A stretch of DNA of 64,000 nucleotides from contig NZ_LODW01000048.1 of NCBI RefSeq assembly GCF_002914525.1, positions 372,001-436,000 of the forward strand. Reading direction: 5' to 3'. Below are positions 1-9,203 of the stretch, one piece after another. Below the pieces are notes generated by a model, which did no database searches, was not told the DNA's origin, and saw only the letters and a program-made list of their open reading frames with translations. The translations under genes were made by a program, and so were the position numbers. The stretch's first letter is position 1; every line of letters begins with the position of its first letter. The DNA is from Rhizobium hidalgonense. GTDB lineage: Bacteria; Pseudomonadota; Alphaproteobacteria; Rhizobiales; Rhizobiaceae.

Positions 1-1383
1 GACAGTCTGAATGGCGGCGACGGCGATGACCAGCTCTCGGGCAACACCGGGAATGACGTCATCAGAGGCGGCGCGGGCAACGATTTTATCTCAGATGGTG
101 AACTGTTCGACGTTACACCTGAGGTCTACGACATCGATGGGGGCGACGGCGACGATGCCATAACCATTCAAAGATATGATTCACTGGCTTCCGGAACAAT
201 CGATGGCGGTGCCGGGATTGATACCTTGCAAGCCTCCACGCTCGCAGGCCTGACGATCAAGAACATCGAAACCCTTCAAACGATTGGCCTGGTTGAGGGT
301 TCCAGCGCGCAGTTCGAAAGCTTTGATAAGATCATCTGGTTGACCGATCCGTTCGACAGTTCTCGCCCTTCATTGGCAGTGACGGACAGCGCCCACCTCG
401 ATCTTTCCGATGAGTTGGGAGATCTTGGGTCGTTCATCACAGGCTATGCCTCCGGCATCGACGTCAAGACCGGCGGCGGCGCCGACGAGTTTGTCGGCAC
501 CGACGGCAACGACATTTTCGACGGCAGTGGCGGCAACGACCTTTTCAATGGCCGTAGCGGCGACGACAAATTGATCGGCGGCGCCGGCATCGACACCGCG
601 ATCTTTTCAGGCAATTTCGCCAATTATTCCCTTGCTTTGAACAATGGCGATCACATCCTGACCAGCGCCGAGGAAGGAACCGATACGCTGACAGGCATCG
701 AATTCGCGCGTTTTGCCGATGGCGTCTACGATTTCGCCACGGAAACATTCAAACTCGACAATACCGCACCCACGGATATCAAGCTCTCGAAAACCGCCCT
801 CTCGGAGGACACGCCGATCTGGACGACGGTCGGACTGCTCAGCGCAAAGGACGCCGATGGCGACGCCCTCACCTACACGCTGCTCGATGGCGCCGGCGAC
901 CACTTCCGTCTGAAGGGCAACCGCATCGTCACCTCGAAGGCGCTGGACTACGAGACGGACAAGTCGCACACGATCAAGGTCGCCGTCTCCGATGGCAAGG
1001 TCACGGTCGAAAAGGACATTACCATCAACGTGCTCGACGTCAACGAAGCCCCGGTCAACAAGGCGCCGATCAATCTCGCCTTCTCGCGCAGTTCTATCTC
1101 CGAGAATGTCGCCATCGGCACCTCGGTCGGCCTGCTTACGGCACGCGATCCGGAAGGCGGCATAGTGAAATGGCGGCTGACGGACGATGCGGACGGCATC
1201 TTCAAGCTCGTTGGCAACAAGATCCAGACCAAGGCTGCGATCGACTTTGAGAGCACCCATAGCCTGACCTTCACCGCCGAAGCCTATGACGCAGATGGAA
1301 ACGCCACTAGCCACGATTTCACCGTGGCCGTGAAGGACGTCTTCGAGCCGTCGTCCAGCCTGCTGCATGACGCTTTGATCTAA
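1..1383 (+). CDS. RTX/cadherin-like exported protein, 5' end outside window
   Basis: The frame is open from the first base, so this is the C-terminal 460 residues of a longer protein. It opens with glycine/aspartate-rich RTX nonapeptides (GGDGDDQLSG type), which bind calcium after export. A middle segment carries the recurring phrases LTIKNIE, AQFESFDK and HLDLSDEL. A second RTX block precedes two cadherin-like domains, beginning near residues 255 and 355. The C-terminus is SLLHDALI. RTX proteins usually leave by type I secretion with a C-terminal signal; no type I exporter is in the window. The last ~220 residues are nearly identical to those of the next gene, so the pair is a tandem duplication. 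Likely role is a surface or extracellular calcium-dependent adhesin or matrix protein; no enzymatic domain is visible. Confidence 0.85.
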   Translation, partial: DSLNGGDGDDQLSGNTGNDVIRGGAGNDFISDGELFDVTPEVYDIDGGDGDDAITIQRYDSLASGTIDGGAGIDTLQASTLAGLTIKNIETLQTIGLVEGSSAQFESFDKIIWLTDPFDSSRPSLAVTDSAHLDLSDELGDLGSFITGYASGIDVKTGGGADEFVGTDGNDIFDGSGGNDLFNGRSGDDKLIGGAGIDTAIFSGNFANYSLALNNGDHILTSAEEGTDTLTGIEFARFADGVYDFATETFKLDNTAPTDIKLSKTALSEDTPIWTTVGLLSAKDADGDALTYTLLDGAGDHFRLKGNRIVTSKALDYETDKSHTIKVAVSDGKVTVEKDITINVLDVNEAPVNKAPINLAFSRSSISENVAIGTSVGLLTARDPEGGIVKWRLTDDADGIFKLVGNKIQTKAAIDFESTHSLTFTAEAYDADGNATSHDFTVAVKDVFEPSSSLLHDALI

Positions 1384-1450
1384 TCGCAACACGATTGCCG
1401 CTGGCGCAGAGATGCGTCGGCAAAACTCATCTGTTTTTGAAAGTTTGAAC

Positions 1451-4240
1451 ATGGCCTTGAACATTCTCGACACGAACGGCGCCACAGTTACCAAGACCGG
1501 CGCTGAGTTCGAAGGTTACGACGTTATCCGCTACTCCGCCGCTAATCCTCTCTCCGCCGTCGCCCTCACCGTCTCAGATTCCAGCTTGGCAGACCTCGCC
1601 GACGAGTTGGGCTCCGTTTCCGCGAGCGTCAGGGGCTCGAGCGGCCCCAATACGATCACGACGGGCGCCGGCAACGACACCATAGTGAGTGGTGGTGGCG
1701 CAGACACGCTGAGCGGCGGCGCCGGCAACGACTTGCTCAATGGTGAAGCCGGCAATGACACGCTGAATGGCGGCGATGGCAATGACGAGATTTACGGCGG
1801 CGTCGGCAATGACGTCATCAAGGGCGGCGCGGGTAATGACACGATTAGCGACGGAGATTATTTTTCCGATGTCGCTGAAACCTTCAATATCGACGCCGGC
1901 GATGGCAACGACAAAGTGATTTTGTTCAACGGCTCTTTCGTCAAGATATCGGGAACGATAGACGGCGGGGCCGGCACCGACACGCTGCAAGCCAATGATC
2001 TGACAGGCCTGACGATCAAGAACGTCGAGATTCTCCAGCCTGCGACATCCAGCGTGACCGCATCGACGGCGCAGTTCGAATCCTTTGATAAAATCATTGG
2101 TACCGGCTCCGATTCTTCCGTCCAGCTGGTCTTGACAGACGGCGCCCATGTCGATCTTTCCGACGAGTTGGCAGGCAAGCTAAACTACATCTTTGGCGGC
2201 TCTAACGTTTCCGGTATCGACGTCACGACCGGGAGCGCTCGCGACCTTCTCACCGGAACTGCCGGCAACGACATCTTCGACGCCGGCGACGGTAACGACT
2301 ACATAAACGGCAATGGTGGAAATGACCGGTTGATCGGTGGCAAGGGCGACGACGTAATCGTCGATGGTGATGTTTCCAGTCTTTCATCGGAAGTCTTCAA
2401 CATCGATGCGGGCGACGGAAACGATATCGTAACCCTCCAGACACAGTCTCAGGGGCTTTCCGGCACGATCGATGGCGGTACCGGGATTGATACACTGCGC
2501 GTATCCAGGCTAGCCGGGCTGACGATCAAGAATTTTGAAATTCTTGAAACGAATGAGTATGGCTTTACCGGTTCATCCGCCCAGTTAGAGAGCTTTGACA
2601 AAATCTCGGGAACGAAGGACGCTTTCGGCTCCTCTATCGCCATCTTGAGATTGACGGACAGCGCCCATGTCGATCTTTCCGACGAGCTTGGAAGCAGTCG
2701 GGCTAGTATATTTGGCACGGTCTCCGGTATCGACGTCAAGACTGGCGGCGGTGACGACATATTTACGGGAACCGACGGCAACGATATTTTCGATGGTAGC
2801 GGCGGCAACGACACGATCAACGGCAATGCCGGCAACGACAAATTGACCGGCGGCGATGGCAACGACCAGATCTTCGGCGGCGTCGGAAATGACGTCATCA
2901 GAGGCGGCGCGGGCGACGATAAAATCACCGATGGCGATAATATGTCCACCGCCCCTGAAGCCTTCGATATTGATGCCGGCGATGGCAATGATGCCATCAA
3001 CTTGCAGTCGCACTCTTCGGCGCTTTCCGGAACGATCGATGGCGGTGCCGGCACGGACACGCTGCAGGTCATCAAACCCACTTTAGGCCCTGGGCAGGAA
3101 TCCATCGGGCTTGCCGGCCTGACGATCAAGAATTTCGAAATCCTCGAAACGGCAGGAGCCGAGGTTCTCGCCTCGGCCGCCCAGTTCGAAAGCTTCGACA
3201 AGATCGTCAAATATGACAAGCCGGGCTACGAAAGCGATGTCCTCGCACTGACATTGACGGACAGTGCCCATGCCGATCTCTCCGACGAGCTGGCCAACCG
3301 CCACGTCGACATCTTCGGCACCGCCTTCGGCATCGACGTCAAGACCGGCGGCGGCGACGACTATTTCTTCGGGACCGGCGGCAATGACAGGTTCGAAGGC
3401 GGCGCCGGCAACGACGTGCTTTTGGGCGGTGCGGGCATCGATACGGCGGTCTTCTCAGGCGATTCCGCCAAATACTCCTTCGCGTTGAACAACGGCAGCC
3501 ACATCCTGACGAGCGCCCTGGAGGGCAAGGATACGCTGACCGATGTTGAATTCGCCCGTTTTGCCGACGGCGTCTACGATTTCGCCAAGGAAAAATTCAC
3601 GCCCGATGGCAACAACAGCGCGCCCACCAATATCCAGTTGTCGAAAACCTCTCTGCTGGAAAACACGCCGATCTGGACCACGCTCGGCCTGCTCAGCGCC
3701 AAGGACGCCGATGGTGACCCCCTCACCTACAAGCTCATCGACGGGGCCGACGATCACTTCCGGCTGAATGGCAATCGCATCGTCACCTCTAAGGCTTTGG
3801 ACTACGAGACGGCCAAGTCGCACACGATCAAGGTCGCTGTCTCCGACGGCAAGGTCACGGTCGAAAAGGACATCACGATCAACGTCCTCGACGTCAACGA
3901 GGCCCCGATCAACAAGGCGCCGATCAACCTCGCCTTCTCACGCAGCTCGATCTCCGAGAACGTCGCGATCGGCACCTCGGTCGGCCTTCTCTCGGCCGTC
4001 GACCCGGAAGGCGGGGCGGTGAAGTGGCGGCTGACGGATGATGCAGACGGCGCCTTCAAGCTGGTCGGCAACAAGATCCAGACGAAAGCTGGAATCGACT
4101 ACGAAAGCACCCACAGCCTGACCTTTACCGCCGAAGCCTATGACACGGCCGGCAACACCACCAGCCACGACTTCACAGTCCTCGTGAAGGACGTCTTCGA
4201 GCCGTCGATTTCGGCACTGTCGCATGAAGCGCTGATCTAA
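1451..4240 (+). CDS. RTX/cadherin-like exported protein, tandem paralogue
   Basis: 929 residues. There is no N-terminal signal peptide, as expected for a type I secretion substrate. Successive modules of roughly 170 residues each contain RTX nonapeptides, an SGTIDGGAGTDTL strand segment, LTIKNFEILE, AQFESFDKI and DSAHVDLSDEL. About four such units are followed by two cadherin-like domains starting near residues 720 and 820. The end, SALSHEALI, matches the tail of the upstream gene. The start at 1451 (MALNILDTNG) is preferred over the in-frame ATG at 1412, because 1412 lies inside sequence that also follows this gene's own stop codon and so belongs to the duplicated 3' flank. Neither start has a good ribosome site. 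Probable calcium-dependent surface protein; function inferred from domains only. Confidence 0.85.
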   Translation: MALNILDTNGATVTKTGAEFEGYDVIRYSAANPLSAVALTVSDSSLADLADELGSVSASVRGSSGPNTITTGAGNDTIVSGGGADTLSGGAGNDLLNGEAGNDTLNGGDGNDEIYGGVGNDVIKGGAGNDTISDGDYFSDVAETFNIDAGDGNDKVILFNGSFVKISGTIDGGAGTDTLQANDLTGLTIKNVEILQPATSSVTASTAQFESFDKIIGTGSDSSVQLVLTDGAHVDLSDELAGKLNYIFGGSNVSGIDVTTGSARDLLTGTAGNDIFDAGDGNDYINGNGGNDRLIGGKGDDVIVDGDVSSLSSEVFNIDAGDGNDIVTLQTQSQGLSGTIDGGTGIDTLRVSRLAGLTIKNFEILETNEYGFTGSSAQLESFDKISGTKDAFGSSIAILRLTDSAHVDLSDELGSSRASIFGTVSGIDVKTGGGDDIFTGTDGNDIFDGSGGNDTINGNAGNDKLTGGDGNDQIFGGVGNDVIRGGAGDDKITDGDNMSTAPEAFDIDAGDGNDAINLQSHSSALSGTIDGGAGTDTLQVIKPTLGPGQESIGLAGLTIKNFEILETAGAEVLASAAQFESFDKIVKYDKPGYESDVLALTLTDSAHADLSDELANRHVDIFGTAFGIDVKTGGGDDYFFGTGGNDRFEGGAGNDVLLGGAGIDTAVFSGDSAKYSFALNNGSHILTSALEGKDTLTDVEFARFADGVYDFAKEKFTPDGNNSAPTNIQLSKTSLLENTPIWTTLGLLSAKDADGDPLTYKLIDGADDHFRLNGNRIVTSKALDYETAKSHTIKVAVSDGKVTVEKDITINVLDVNEAPINKAPINLAFSRSSISENVAIGTSVGLLSAVDPEGGAVKWRLTDDADGAFKLVGNKIQTKAGIDYESTHSLTFTAEAYDTAGNTTSHDFTVLVKDVFEPSISALSHEALI

Positions 4241-4250
4241 CGCGCGATGC

Positions 4251-4287
4251 GATCGCCGGTGGACGTAGAGATGCGTCACCGGCGATC
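4251..4287 (+). terminator. hairpin after second RTX gene, copied after the first
   Basis: Perfect 11-bp inverted repeat (4251-4261 with 4277-4287, arm gatcgccggtg) 10 bp after the stop, with a 15-nt loop containing agagatgcgtc. A degenerate copy follows the first RTX gene (ttgccg 1395-1400 with cggcaa 1418-1423, same loop motif). No T-run follows, so intrinsic termination is not certain. Confidence 0.45.
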
Positions 4288-4469
4288 TCCGCAAAAAGGT
4301 GGGAATTCCCGTCTGGCCAGTCCGCCAGCCGACCTTTGCTGGTGATCGCCTGCAGACACCAGCCGGAGAGAGCGAGACCGGCCGCTCCCCGGCAGCTCTT
4401 TTCCAAAATGCAGCTCCACCTCGATGGCCGTTTCGGATATGATTCTCTGCTCATCGGAGGAGAGCCCGC

Positions 4470-4937
4470 ATGCGCCTGCCAACATTCATCCTCGCCTTCG
4501 CCGTGTCGGCGCTCGCAGCCTTGCCGGCATCGGCCGAGAGCTACAAGACGCCGAAGGCGCTGCTCAAGGCGCTCTACAGTTACAACACCGACAACAGCGA
4601 CGCCGAGGCGCCCTCGCCTTATTCGATCTTCTTCTCCGACCATCTGAACAAGCTCCTCCAGGCCGATCTCGACAACACCCCGGAGGGTGATGTCGGCGCC
4701 GTCGACTTCGATCCGGTCATATCAGGCCAGGATGGCACGGCGAGCGACGTCAGAATCGGTCAGCCGACCTTGCTTGACGACAAGGCCGAGGTGGAGGTGG
4801 AGTTCGAAAACGGTGAAGAGGTGACGCTCTTCTATACTCTCGTCAAGGAACATGGCGGCTGGAAGGTCGACGACATCGCCAACCAGAAGGGGGATAATCC
4901 GTGGAGCCTGAGCGCGTTGCTGGGGGATGGGCAGTAG
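4470..4937 (+). CDS. exported DUF3828-like protein
   Basis: 155 residues. A clear signal peptide (MRLPTFILAFAVSALAALPASA, cut before ESYKT) sends it to the periplasm. The mature part begins YKTPKALLKALYSYN and ends with a beta-rich segment around VTLFYTLVKEHGGWKVDDI. This is the layout of DUF3828/NTF2-like periplasmic proteins of unknown function. The start is supported by a strong ribosome site (ggaggag, 10 nt upstream). It stands alone between the RTX pair and the cold-shock gene; an hairpin (4338-4344 with 4357-4363) lies upstream. No catalytic residues can be assigned. Confidence 0.75.
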   Translation: MRLPTFILAFAVSALAALPASAESYKTPKALLKALYSYNTDNSDAEAPSPYSIFFSDHLNKLLQADLDNTPEGDVGAVDFDPVISGQDGTASDVRIGQPTLLDDKAEVEVEFENGEEVTLFYTLVKEHGGWKVDDIANQKGDNPWSLSALLGDGQ

Positions 4938-5160
4938 CCGGGTAGCATTGGGGGCTCGCGCTAGCGGCAGAATTAATGCCGCGGGGCAAAAAGAGAGCCC
5001 TGATGGTGAGAAGGCCCAAGGGCCGTCTCGAACCACGAGGGCGGCGCGCAATCTCAATGCCCGACCACAGAATCCGCCCCTCATTCCGTTTCGGCACAGA
5101 ATCCTGCTATGGCACAGCCGTGCAAGAAACCGCTAACTTTTCCTCAAGTATCTGAATCTT

Positions 5161-5454
5161 CGGCATTTCCCGGTATCGATGCCGGCATGCCAAAATAATC
5201 CCGCTTGCTTTTTGCCCGAAAAGCTGGCACCAATTCACCTACTCGGGCATTTGCATGCCGGTGACTGGACTGATGTGGTAATCCCTTCCGTTTGGAAGGC
5301 GGCGCGGGACTACCCGCCTACGTAGACGTTCTTTCCCCGTACGTGACTTCTCCGACTGACCCTTCGTCCCAATCGATCGGGGCGAAAGCTAAAGCCGTCC
5401 GCTTCCTCTCGGGGGCGCGGATACTACACAGACTAAGGGAAAAGGACGCTCCCA
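5161..5454 (+). promoter_or_regulatory. structured leader of the cold-shock gene
   Basis: The 517 bases between the DUF3828 gene and the cold-shock gene hold no convincing gene. Several inverted repeats lie here: 5182-5190 with 5253-5261 (ccggcatgc/gcatgccgg) enclosing 5213-5219 with 5243-5249 (tgcccga/tcgggca). A competing pair 5161-5166 with 5179-5184 (cggcat/atgccg) overlaps the outer arm. A tight hairpin gcggg-acta-cccgc sits at 5304-5317. Bacterial csp genes often have long, temperature-responsive leaders; that this one works so is inferred, and the transcription start is unknown. Confidence 0.45.
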
Positions 5455-5667
5455 ATGGCCACCAAGGGCACCGTAAAATTCTTCAACCAGGACAAGGGTT
5501 TTGGTTTCATCACGCCGGATGGCGGCGCAAAGGACGTTTTCGTTCATATCTCTGCGCTGCAGGCTTCTGGCATTCAGTCGCTGCGCGAAGGCCAGCAGGT
5601 TACCTTCGACACCGAGCCGGACCGCATGGGCAAGGGCCCAAAGGCCGTCAACATCTCGGCTTCGTAA
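5455..5667 (+). CDS. cspA: CspA-family cold-shock protein
   Basis: 70 residues, the normal length for a single cold-shock domain. Both RNA-binding motifs are visible: RNP1-like KGFGFITPD (residues ~14-22) and RNP2-like VFVHISAL (~28-36). It binds single-stranded RNA/DNA in the cytoplasm and acts as an RNA chaperone at low temperature or during growth transitions. Rhizobia carry several paralogues, so the symbol denotes family rather than a specific orthologue. The gene is monocistronic, with a long structured leader and a strong terminator. Confidence 0.95.
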   Translation: MATKGTVKFFNQDKGFGFITPDGGAKDVFVHISALQASGIQSLREGQQVTFDTEPDRMGKGPKAVNISAS

Positions 5668-5694
5668 GTCAGATTTCCGCTTCGGCGGCATGGA

Positions 5695-5725
5695 CGGCGC
5701 TCCGCAAGGGGCGCCGTTTCTGTTT
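5695..5725 (+). terminator. intrinsic terminator of cold-shock gene
   Basis: Stem cggcgctcc (5695-5703), loop gcaa, stem ggggcgccg (5708-5716, one G-U pair), followed by tttctgttt. It sits 28 bp after the csp stop codon. Confidence 0.9.
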
Positions 5726-5851
5726 GCGGCGGGAGCTTTATTTGTCGATGACACCGCCAGATGTTATATGCGCGCTTGATGAATGATCCCGCACCGTGCG
5801 GCGGTGGGCACCGCATCGCGTCGCCCGGGAACAACGAATAATGGAACGTCG

Positions 5852-6853
5852 ATGACGCAGAAGAGCCCGATTTTTGCGGTCGCACCGATGATCGATTGGA
5901 CGGATCGGCATTGCCGCTATTTCCATCGCCAGATCAGCCGACAGGCGCTGCTCTATACCGAGATGGTGGTGGCCGACGCAATCATCCACGGCCCGCGCGA
6001 CCGGCTGCTCGGCCACGACGCCGCCGAGCATCCGCTCGCGCTGCAGCTCGGAGGGTCGGACCCGGCAAAGCTCGCCGAGGCGGTGAAGATTGCCGAAGCC
6101 TACGGCTATGACGAAATCAACCTCAATGTCGGCTGCCCCTCCGACCGCGTGCAGTCGGGAACCTTCGGCGCCTGCCTGATGCTGACGCCGAAGACAGTGG
6201 CCGAATGCGTCGCAGCCATGAAGGCTGTCACCAGCGTCCCGGTCACGGTGAAATGCCGCATCGGCGTCGACGAGCAGGAGCCGGAACAGGCACTTCCGGA
6301 GCTAATCACCGACGTTCTCGATGCTGGCGCCGACGCGATCTGGATCCATGCGCGCAAGGCTTGGCTCAAGGGCCTGAGCCCGAAGGAAAACCGCGAGATC
6401 CCGCCGCTCGACTACGAGATCGTCTATCGAATGAAACAGCGCTGGCCCGATGTTTTCGTCGGCATCAACGGCGGCATCCGCACGCTCGACGAAGCCGCAG
6501 TCCATCTCAAACAGGTCGACGGCGTCATGCTGGGCCGCGCCGCCTACCAGAATGCCGCGATCCTCTCCGAGGTCGACCAACGCTTCTTCGGCGCGCCGGC
6601 GGCCGAACCGGACTGGGAAGCGCTGCGTGACCGGATGATGGCCTATGCCGAACGCCACATCGCGGCGGGCGGCCGGCTGCAGCACGTCGCTCGCCACATG
6701 GTCGGCCTCTTCACCGGCCTGCCTGGCGCCAGGCGCTATCGTCAGATCCTCTCGACCGACGCGGCAAAGACCGGCGCCGGGCCGGAGGTGCTGGCAGCGG
6801 CCTTTGCGGCTGTGGATTTTTCGGGGACGGAGCAGGAGGCGGTCAGCGCCTGA
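5852..6853 (+). CDS. dusA: tRNA-dihydrouridine synthase DusA
   Basis: 333 residues, usual DusA length. It reduces uridines 20/20a in the tRNA D-loop using FMN and NADPH. Visible hallmarks are the N-terminal FAVAPMIDWTDRHCR barrel strand, NLNVGCPSDRVQ with the catalytic cysteine, VTVKCRIGVD, the IHARKAWLKGLSPKENR segment typical of DusA, and the FMN phosphate-binding INGGI and GVMLGRA strands. The start at 5852 fits the DusA N-terminus; an in-frame ATG at 5783 would add 23 residues without family character. The next gene is convergent, 18 bp away. Confidence 0.95.
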   Translation: MTQKSPIFAVAPMIDWTDRHCRYFHRQISRQALLYTEMVVADAIIHGPRDRLLGHDAAEHPLALQLGGSDPAKLAEAVKIAEAYGYDEINLNVGCPSDRVQSGTFGACLMLTPKTVAECVAAMKAVTSVPVTVKCRIGVDEQEPEQALPELITDVLDAGADAIWIHARKAWLKGLSPKENREIPPLDYEIVYRMKQRWPDVFVGINGGIRTLDEAAVHLKQVDGVMLGRAAYQNAAILSEVDQRFFGAPAAEPDWEALRDRMMAYAERHIAAGGRLQHVARHMVGLFTGLPGARRYRQILSTDAAKTGAGPEVLAAAFAAVDFSGTEQEAVSA

Positions 6854-6871
6854 CGGAGCGTGATGCCTTTG

Positions 6872-7831
6872 TCACGATGTCCGCGCCATCGGCATCAGGC
6901 TCTTCTTCTCGATCCGGCCCGCCACCGAGAACACCAGGATCTCCGTCTCCCTGCCGATCTTGTTACCATCCATCAACCGGATGATATCATCGACGCCGCC
7001 GACCGGGCTGCCATCGATGGCGAGGATATAATCGCCCTCCTGCAACCCTCCCTTTGCCGCCGGCCCTTCCGGCTCGACCCGGCGGACGCGAACGGAGGTC
7101 GTCTGCACCGTGCCCGCCGCCAGCGCCACCCGGCGCGGCAGCACGATGGTATCGCCAGCGATACCGATAAAGGCACGCCTCACCTGCCCGTAGCGGAGAA
7201 TCTCCGAAACCACGAAATTGGCCGTATTCGACGCCACGGCGAAGGCGATGCTCTGTGCGCCCTGGATGACGGCGGTATTGACACCGATGACCTCCCCGCC
7301 TGACGACACCAGCGGCCCGCCTGAATTGCCGGGATTCAGTGCAGCGTCGGTCTGGATGACATCCTCCATCAGCCGGCCGCTGGCTGCCCGCATCGACCGG
7401 CCGAGCGCCGAGACGATGCCGGCGGTGACAGTCCATTCGAAGCCGAGCGGGTTTCCGATCGCGATGGCGATATGCCCCCTGCGCAAGCGCTGAGAATCTC
7501 CGAGCTTCGCCCAGGCGCCGGTGCTAGCATTGGCGCGAATGAGGGCAATATCGGTATCGACATCCCGGCCGAGCACACGGCCCTCGGTGACGAAGCCATC
7601 GGGCGTGGTGATGCGAACAATCTTGGCGTCGTCGACGACGTGGCTGTTGGTGATGATCAAGCCGTCAGGCGAGATGGCGAAGCCCGACCCGTGCCCCTGC
7701 CGGCCACCCACCCTCTCGATCCGGCTGACTGCCGGCCCGACGATGTCGACTGCTGCTGCAATCGATTGCGAATAGGCATCGATCAGCGCCCCGTCATTCT
7801 GAGGCACTATCTCCTTGTCCATATAACCCAT
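6872..7831 (-). CDS. HtrA/DegP-like trypsin-type serine protease with one PDZ domain
   Basis: 319 residues from the ATG at 7831, preceded by GAGG at good spacing; a TTG at 7852 would add seven residues. Trypsin-like fold with the triad His64 (TNSHVV), Asp94 (DTDIALI) and Ser170 (NPGNSGGP). A single C-terminal PDZ domain contains GLQEGDYILAIDG. Most HtrA proteins are periplasmic, but no signal peptide or membrane anchor is seen at the N-terminus (MDKEIVPQNDG), so this one is predicted cytoplasmic or exported by another means. Single-PDZ, leaderless HtrA-like proteases are known from many bacteria; their substrates are mostly unknown. Confidence 0.85.
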   Translation of the reverse strand: MGYMDKEIVPQNDGALIDAYSQSIAAAVDIVGPAVSRIERVGGRQGHGSGFAISPDGLIITNSHVVDDAKIVRITTPDGFVTEGRVLGRDVDTDIALIRANASTGAWAKLGDSQRLRRGHIAIAIGNPLGFEWTVTAGIVSALGRSMRAASGRLMEDVIQTDAALNPGNSGGPLVSSGGEVIGVNTAVIQGAQSIAFAVASNTANFVVSEILRYGQVRRAFIGIAGDTIVLPRRVALAAGTVQTTSVRVRRVEPEGPAAKGGLQEGDYILAIDGSPVGGVDDIIRLMDGNKIGRETEILVFSVAGRIEKKSLMPMARTS

Positions 7832-8040
7832 GATCTGGTCCTCAGGCGGCAAACGGCCGTCCCGCCGTCAGCGAAGCGGCCGCGTTGCGACGGTTCGCCA
7901 TGGTGATGATGTGTAGTGGGTTAGATGGTTGGGCGATGAACCGCGTTCAAGGGCGCGCCAGCGGCGCCGTCTGCCGCAGCGTCCTGTAACACATCGACCA
8001 GGAATGTCCGGCTGCGGTCTGGCCTCATTATAAAAGTCCG

Positions 8041-8059
8041 TTATGTCAATTGAACATAA
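8041..8059. promoter_or_regulatory. palindromic operator candidate upstream of hydrolase
   Basis: TTATGT - 7 nt - ACATAA is a perfect 6-bp inverted repeat with an AT-rich, itself palindromic centre (tcaattga, 8046-8053). It lies in the 365-bp gap between the divergent protease and hydrolase genes, about 140 bp before the hydrolase start. The shape resembles MarR/OhrR-type sites; no such regulator gene is in the window. Confidence 0.4.
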
Positions 8060-8196
8060 AGATTAGCTTGATGACGACATCTGCATATTCCAACCTGTCC
8101 GCGCGCAGCGGTACCTATTGCCTTGCCAATTTTGCCGGTAACCGCACAAACTTCTGACCGCATTCGCGCAACCCAACCCCATCGAGGAGCCCAGAC

Positions 8197-9033
8197 ATGA
8201 GCACAGTCACCACCAAGGACGGCGTCGAGATCTTCTACAAGGACTGGGGGCCGAAGACCGCCCAGCCGATCATGTTCCACCACGGCTGGCCGCTATGCTC
8301 CGACGACTGGGACGCTCAGATGCTGTTCTTCCTCGAAAAAGGCTACCGGGTCGTCGCTCATGACCGTCGCGGCCATGGCCGTTCCACCCAGGTGGGCGAC
8401 GGTCACGATATGGATCATTACGCCGCCGATGCCGCAGCCGTCGTCGAGCATCTCGATCTGAGGAACACCGTCCATATCGGCCACTCCACCGGCGGCGGCG
8501 AAGCGACCCACTATGTCGCCCGCCATGGCCAGCCGCAGGGTCGCGTCGCCAAGCTCGTCATCATCGGCGCCGTGCCGCCCATCATGGTGAAAACGGAGGC
8601 TAATCCTGGCGGTCTGCCGATCGAAGTCTTCGACGGCCTGCGCGCGCAACTCGCCGCCAACCGCGCGCAGTTCTATTACGATCTGCCGGCCGGCCCGTTC
8701 TACAGCTTCAACCGGCCGGGCGCGAAGGTGATGCAGCCGGTCATCAACAATTGGTGGCGCCAGGGCATGATCGGCGGCGCCAAGGCGCATTACGACGGCA
8801 TCAAGGCCTTTTCGGAAACTGACTTTACCGAGGACCTGAAGATCATCACCGTGCCGACCTTCGTCATGCACGGCGACGACGACCAGATCGTGCCGATCGC
8901 CGATTCAGCATTGCTCTCGTCCAAGCTGCTGCAGAACGCCACGCTGAAGGTCTACGAGAAATTCCCGCACGGCATGTGCACCACCCATGCCGACATCATC
9001 AATCCCGACATCCTCGCCTTCATCAAGGGCTGA
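8197..9033 (+). CDS. alpha/beta hydrolase, non-heme chloroperoxidase/arylesterase family
   Basis: 278 residues, typical for bacterial cofactor-free haloperoxidases. The oxyanion-region MFHHGWPLCSDDW, nucleophile elbow GHSTGG (Ser97), acid region MHGDDDQIVP and catalytic histidine PHGM (near residue 258) give a complete triad. Such enzymes hydrolyse esters and can form peracids that halogenate or oxidise substrates. The start is set by a strong ribosome site (gaggag, 9 nt upstream). No signal peptide, so cytoplasmic. The physiological substrate cannot be read from the sequence; the upstream palindrome suggests stress- or substrate-controlled expression. Confidence 0.9.
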   Translation: MSTVTTKDGVEIFYKDWGPKTAQPIMFHHGWPLCSDDWDAQMLFFLEKGYRVVAHDRRGHGRSTQVGDGHDMDHYAADAAAVVEHLDLRNTVHIGHSTGGGEATHYVARHGQPQGRVAKLVIIGAVPPIMVKTEANPGGLPIEVFDGLRAQLAANRAQFYYDLPAGPFYSFNRPGAKVMQPVINNWWRQGMIGGAKAHYDGIKAFSETDFTEDLKIITVPTFVMHGDDDQIVPIADSALLSSKLLQNATLKVYEKFPHGMCTTHADIINPDILAFIKG

Positions 9034-9203
9034 TCTCGTTCAATCCGCCGGGCGCCGATCAGCGCCCGGCGGCCAGTCACCGGCACGGCGAAATCATCGT
9101 CCGCCGGCTTCAACAACTGGCGCTCTCGGGCTAGGCCGATCGATTGATGGCCGGTTACGCATTTTCTCATGAAACCGTTTTCGCAGATTTGCGTTTAGCG
9201 GCC

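Noticed and set aside
1412..1450. Upstream in-frame ATG of the second RTX gene
   Set aside because: It lies in the duplicated 3' flank of the upstream gene and has no ribosome site.
4173..4643. Minus-strand frame over the DUF3828 gene upstream region
   Set aside because: Overlaps two real genes on the other strand and has no coding pattern.
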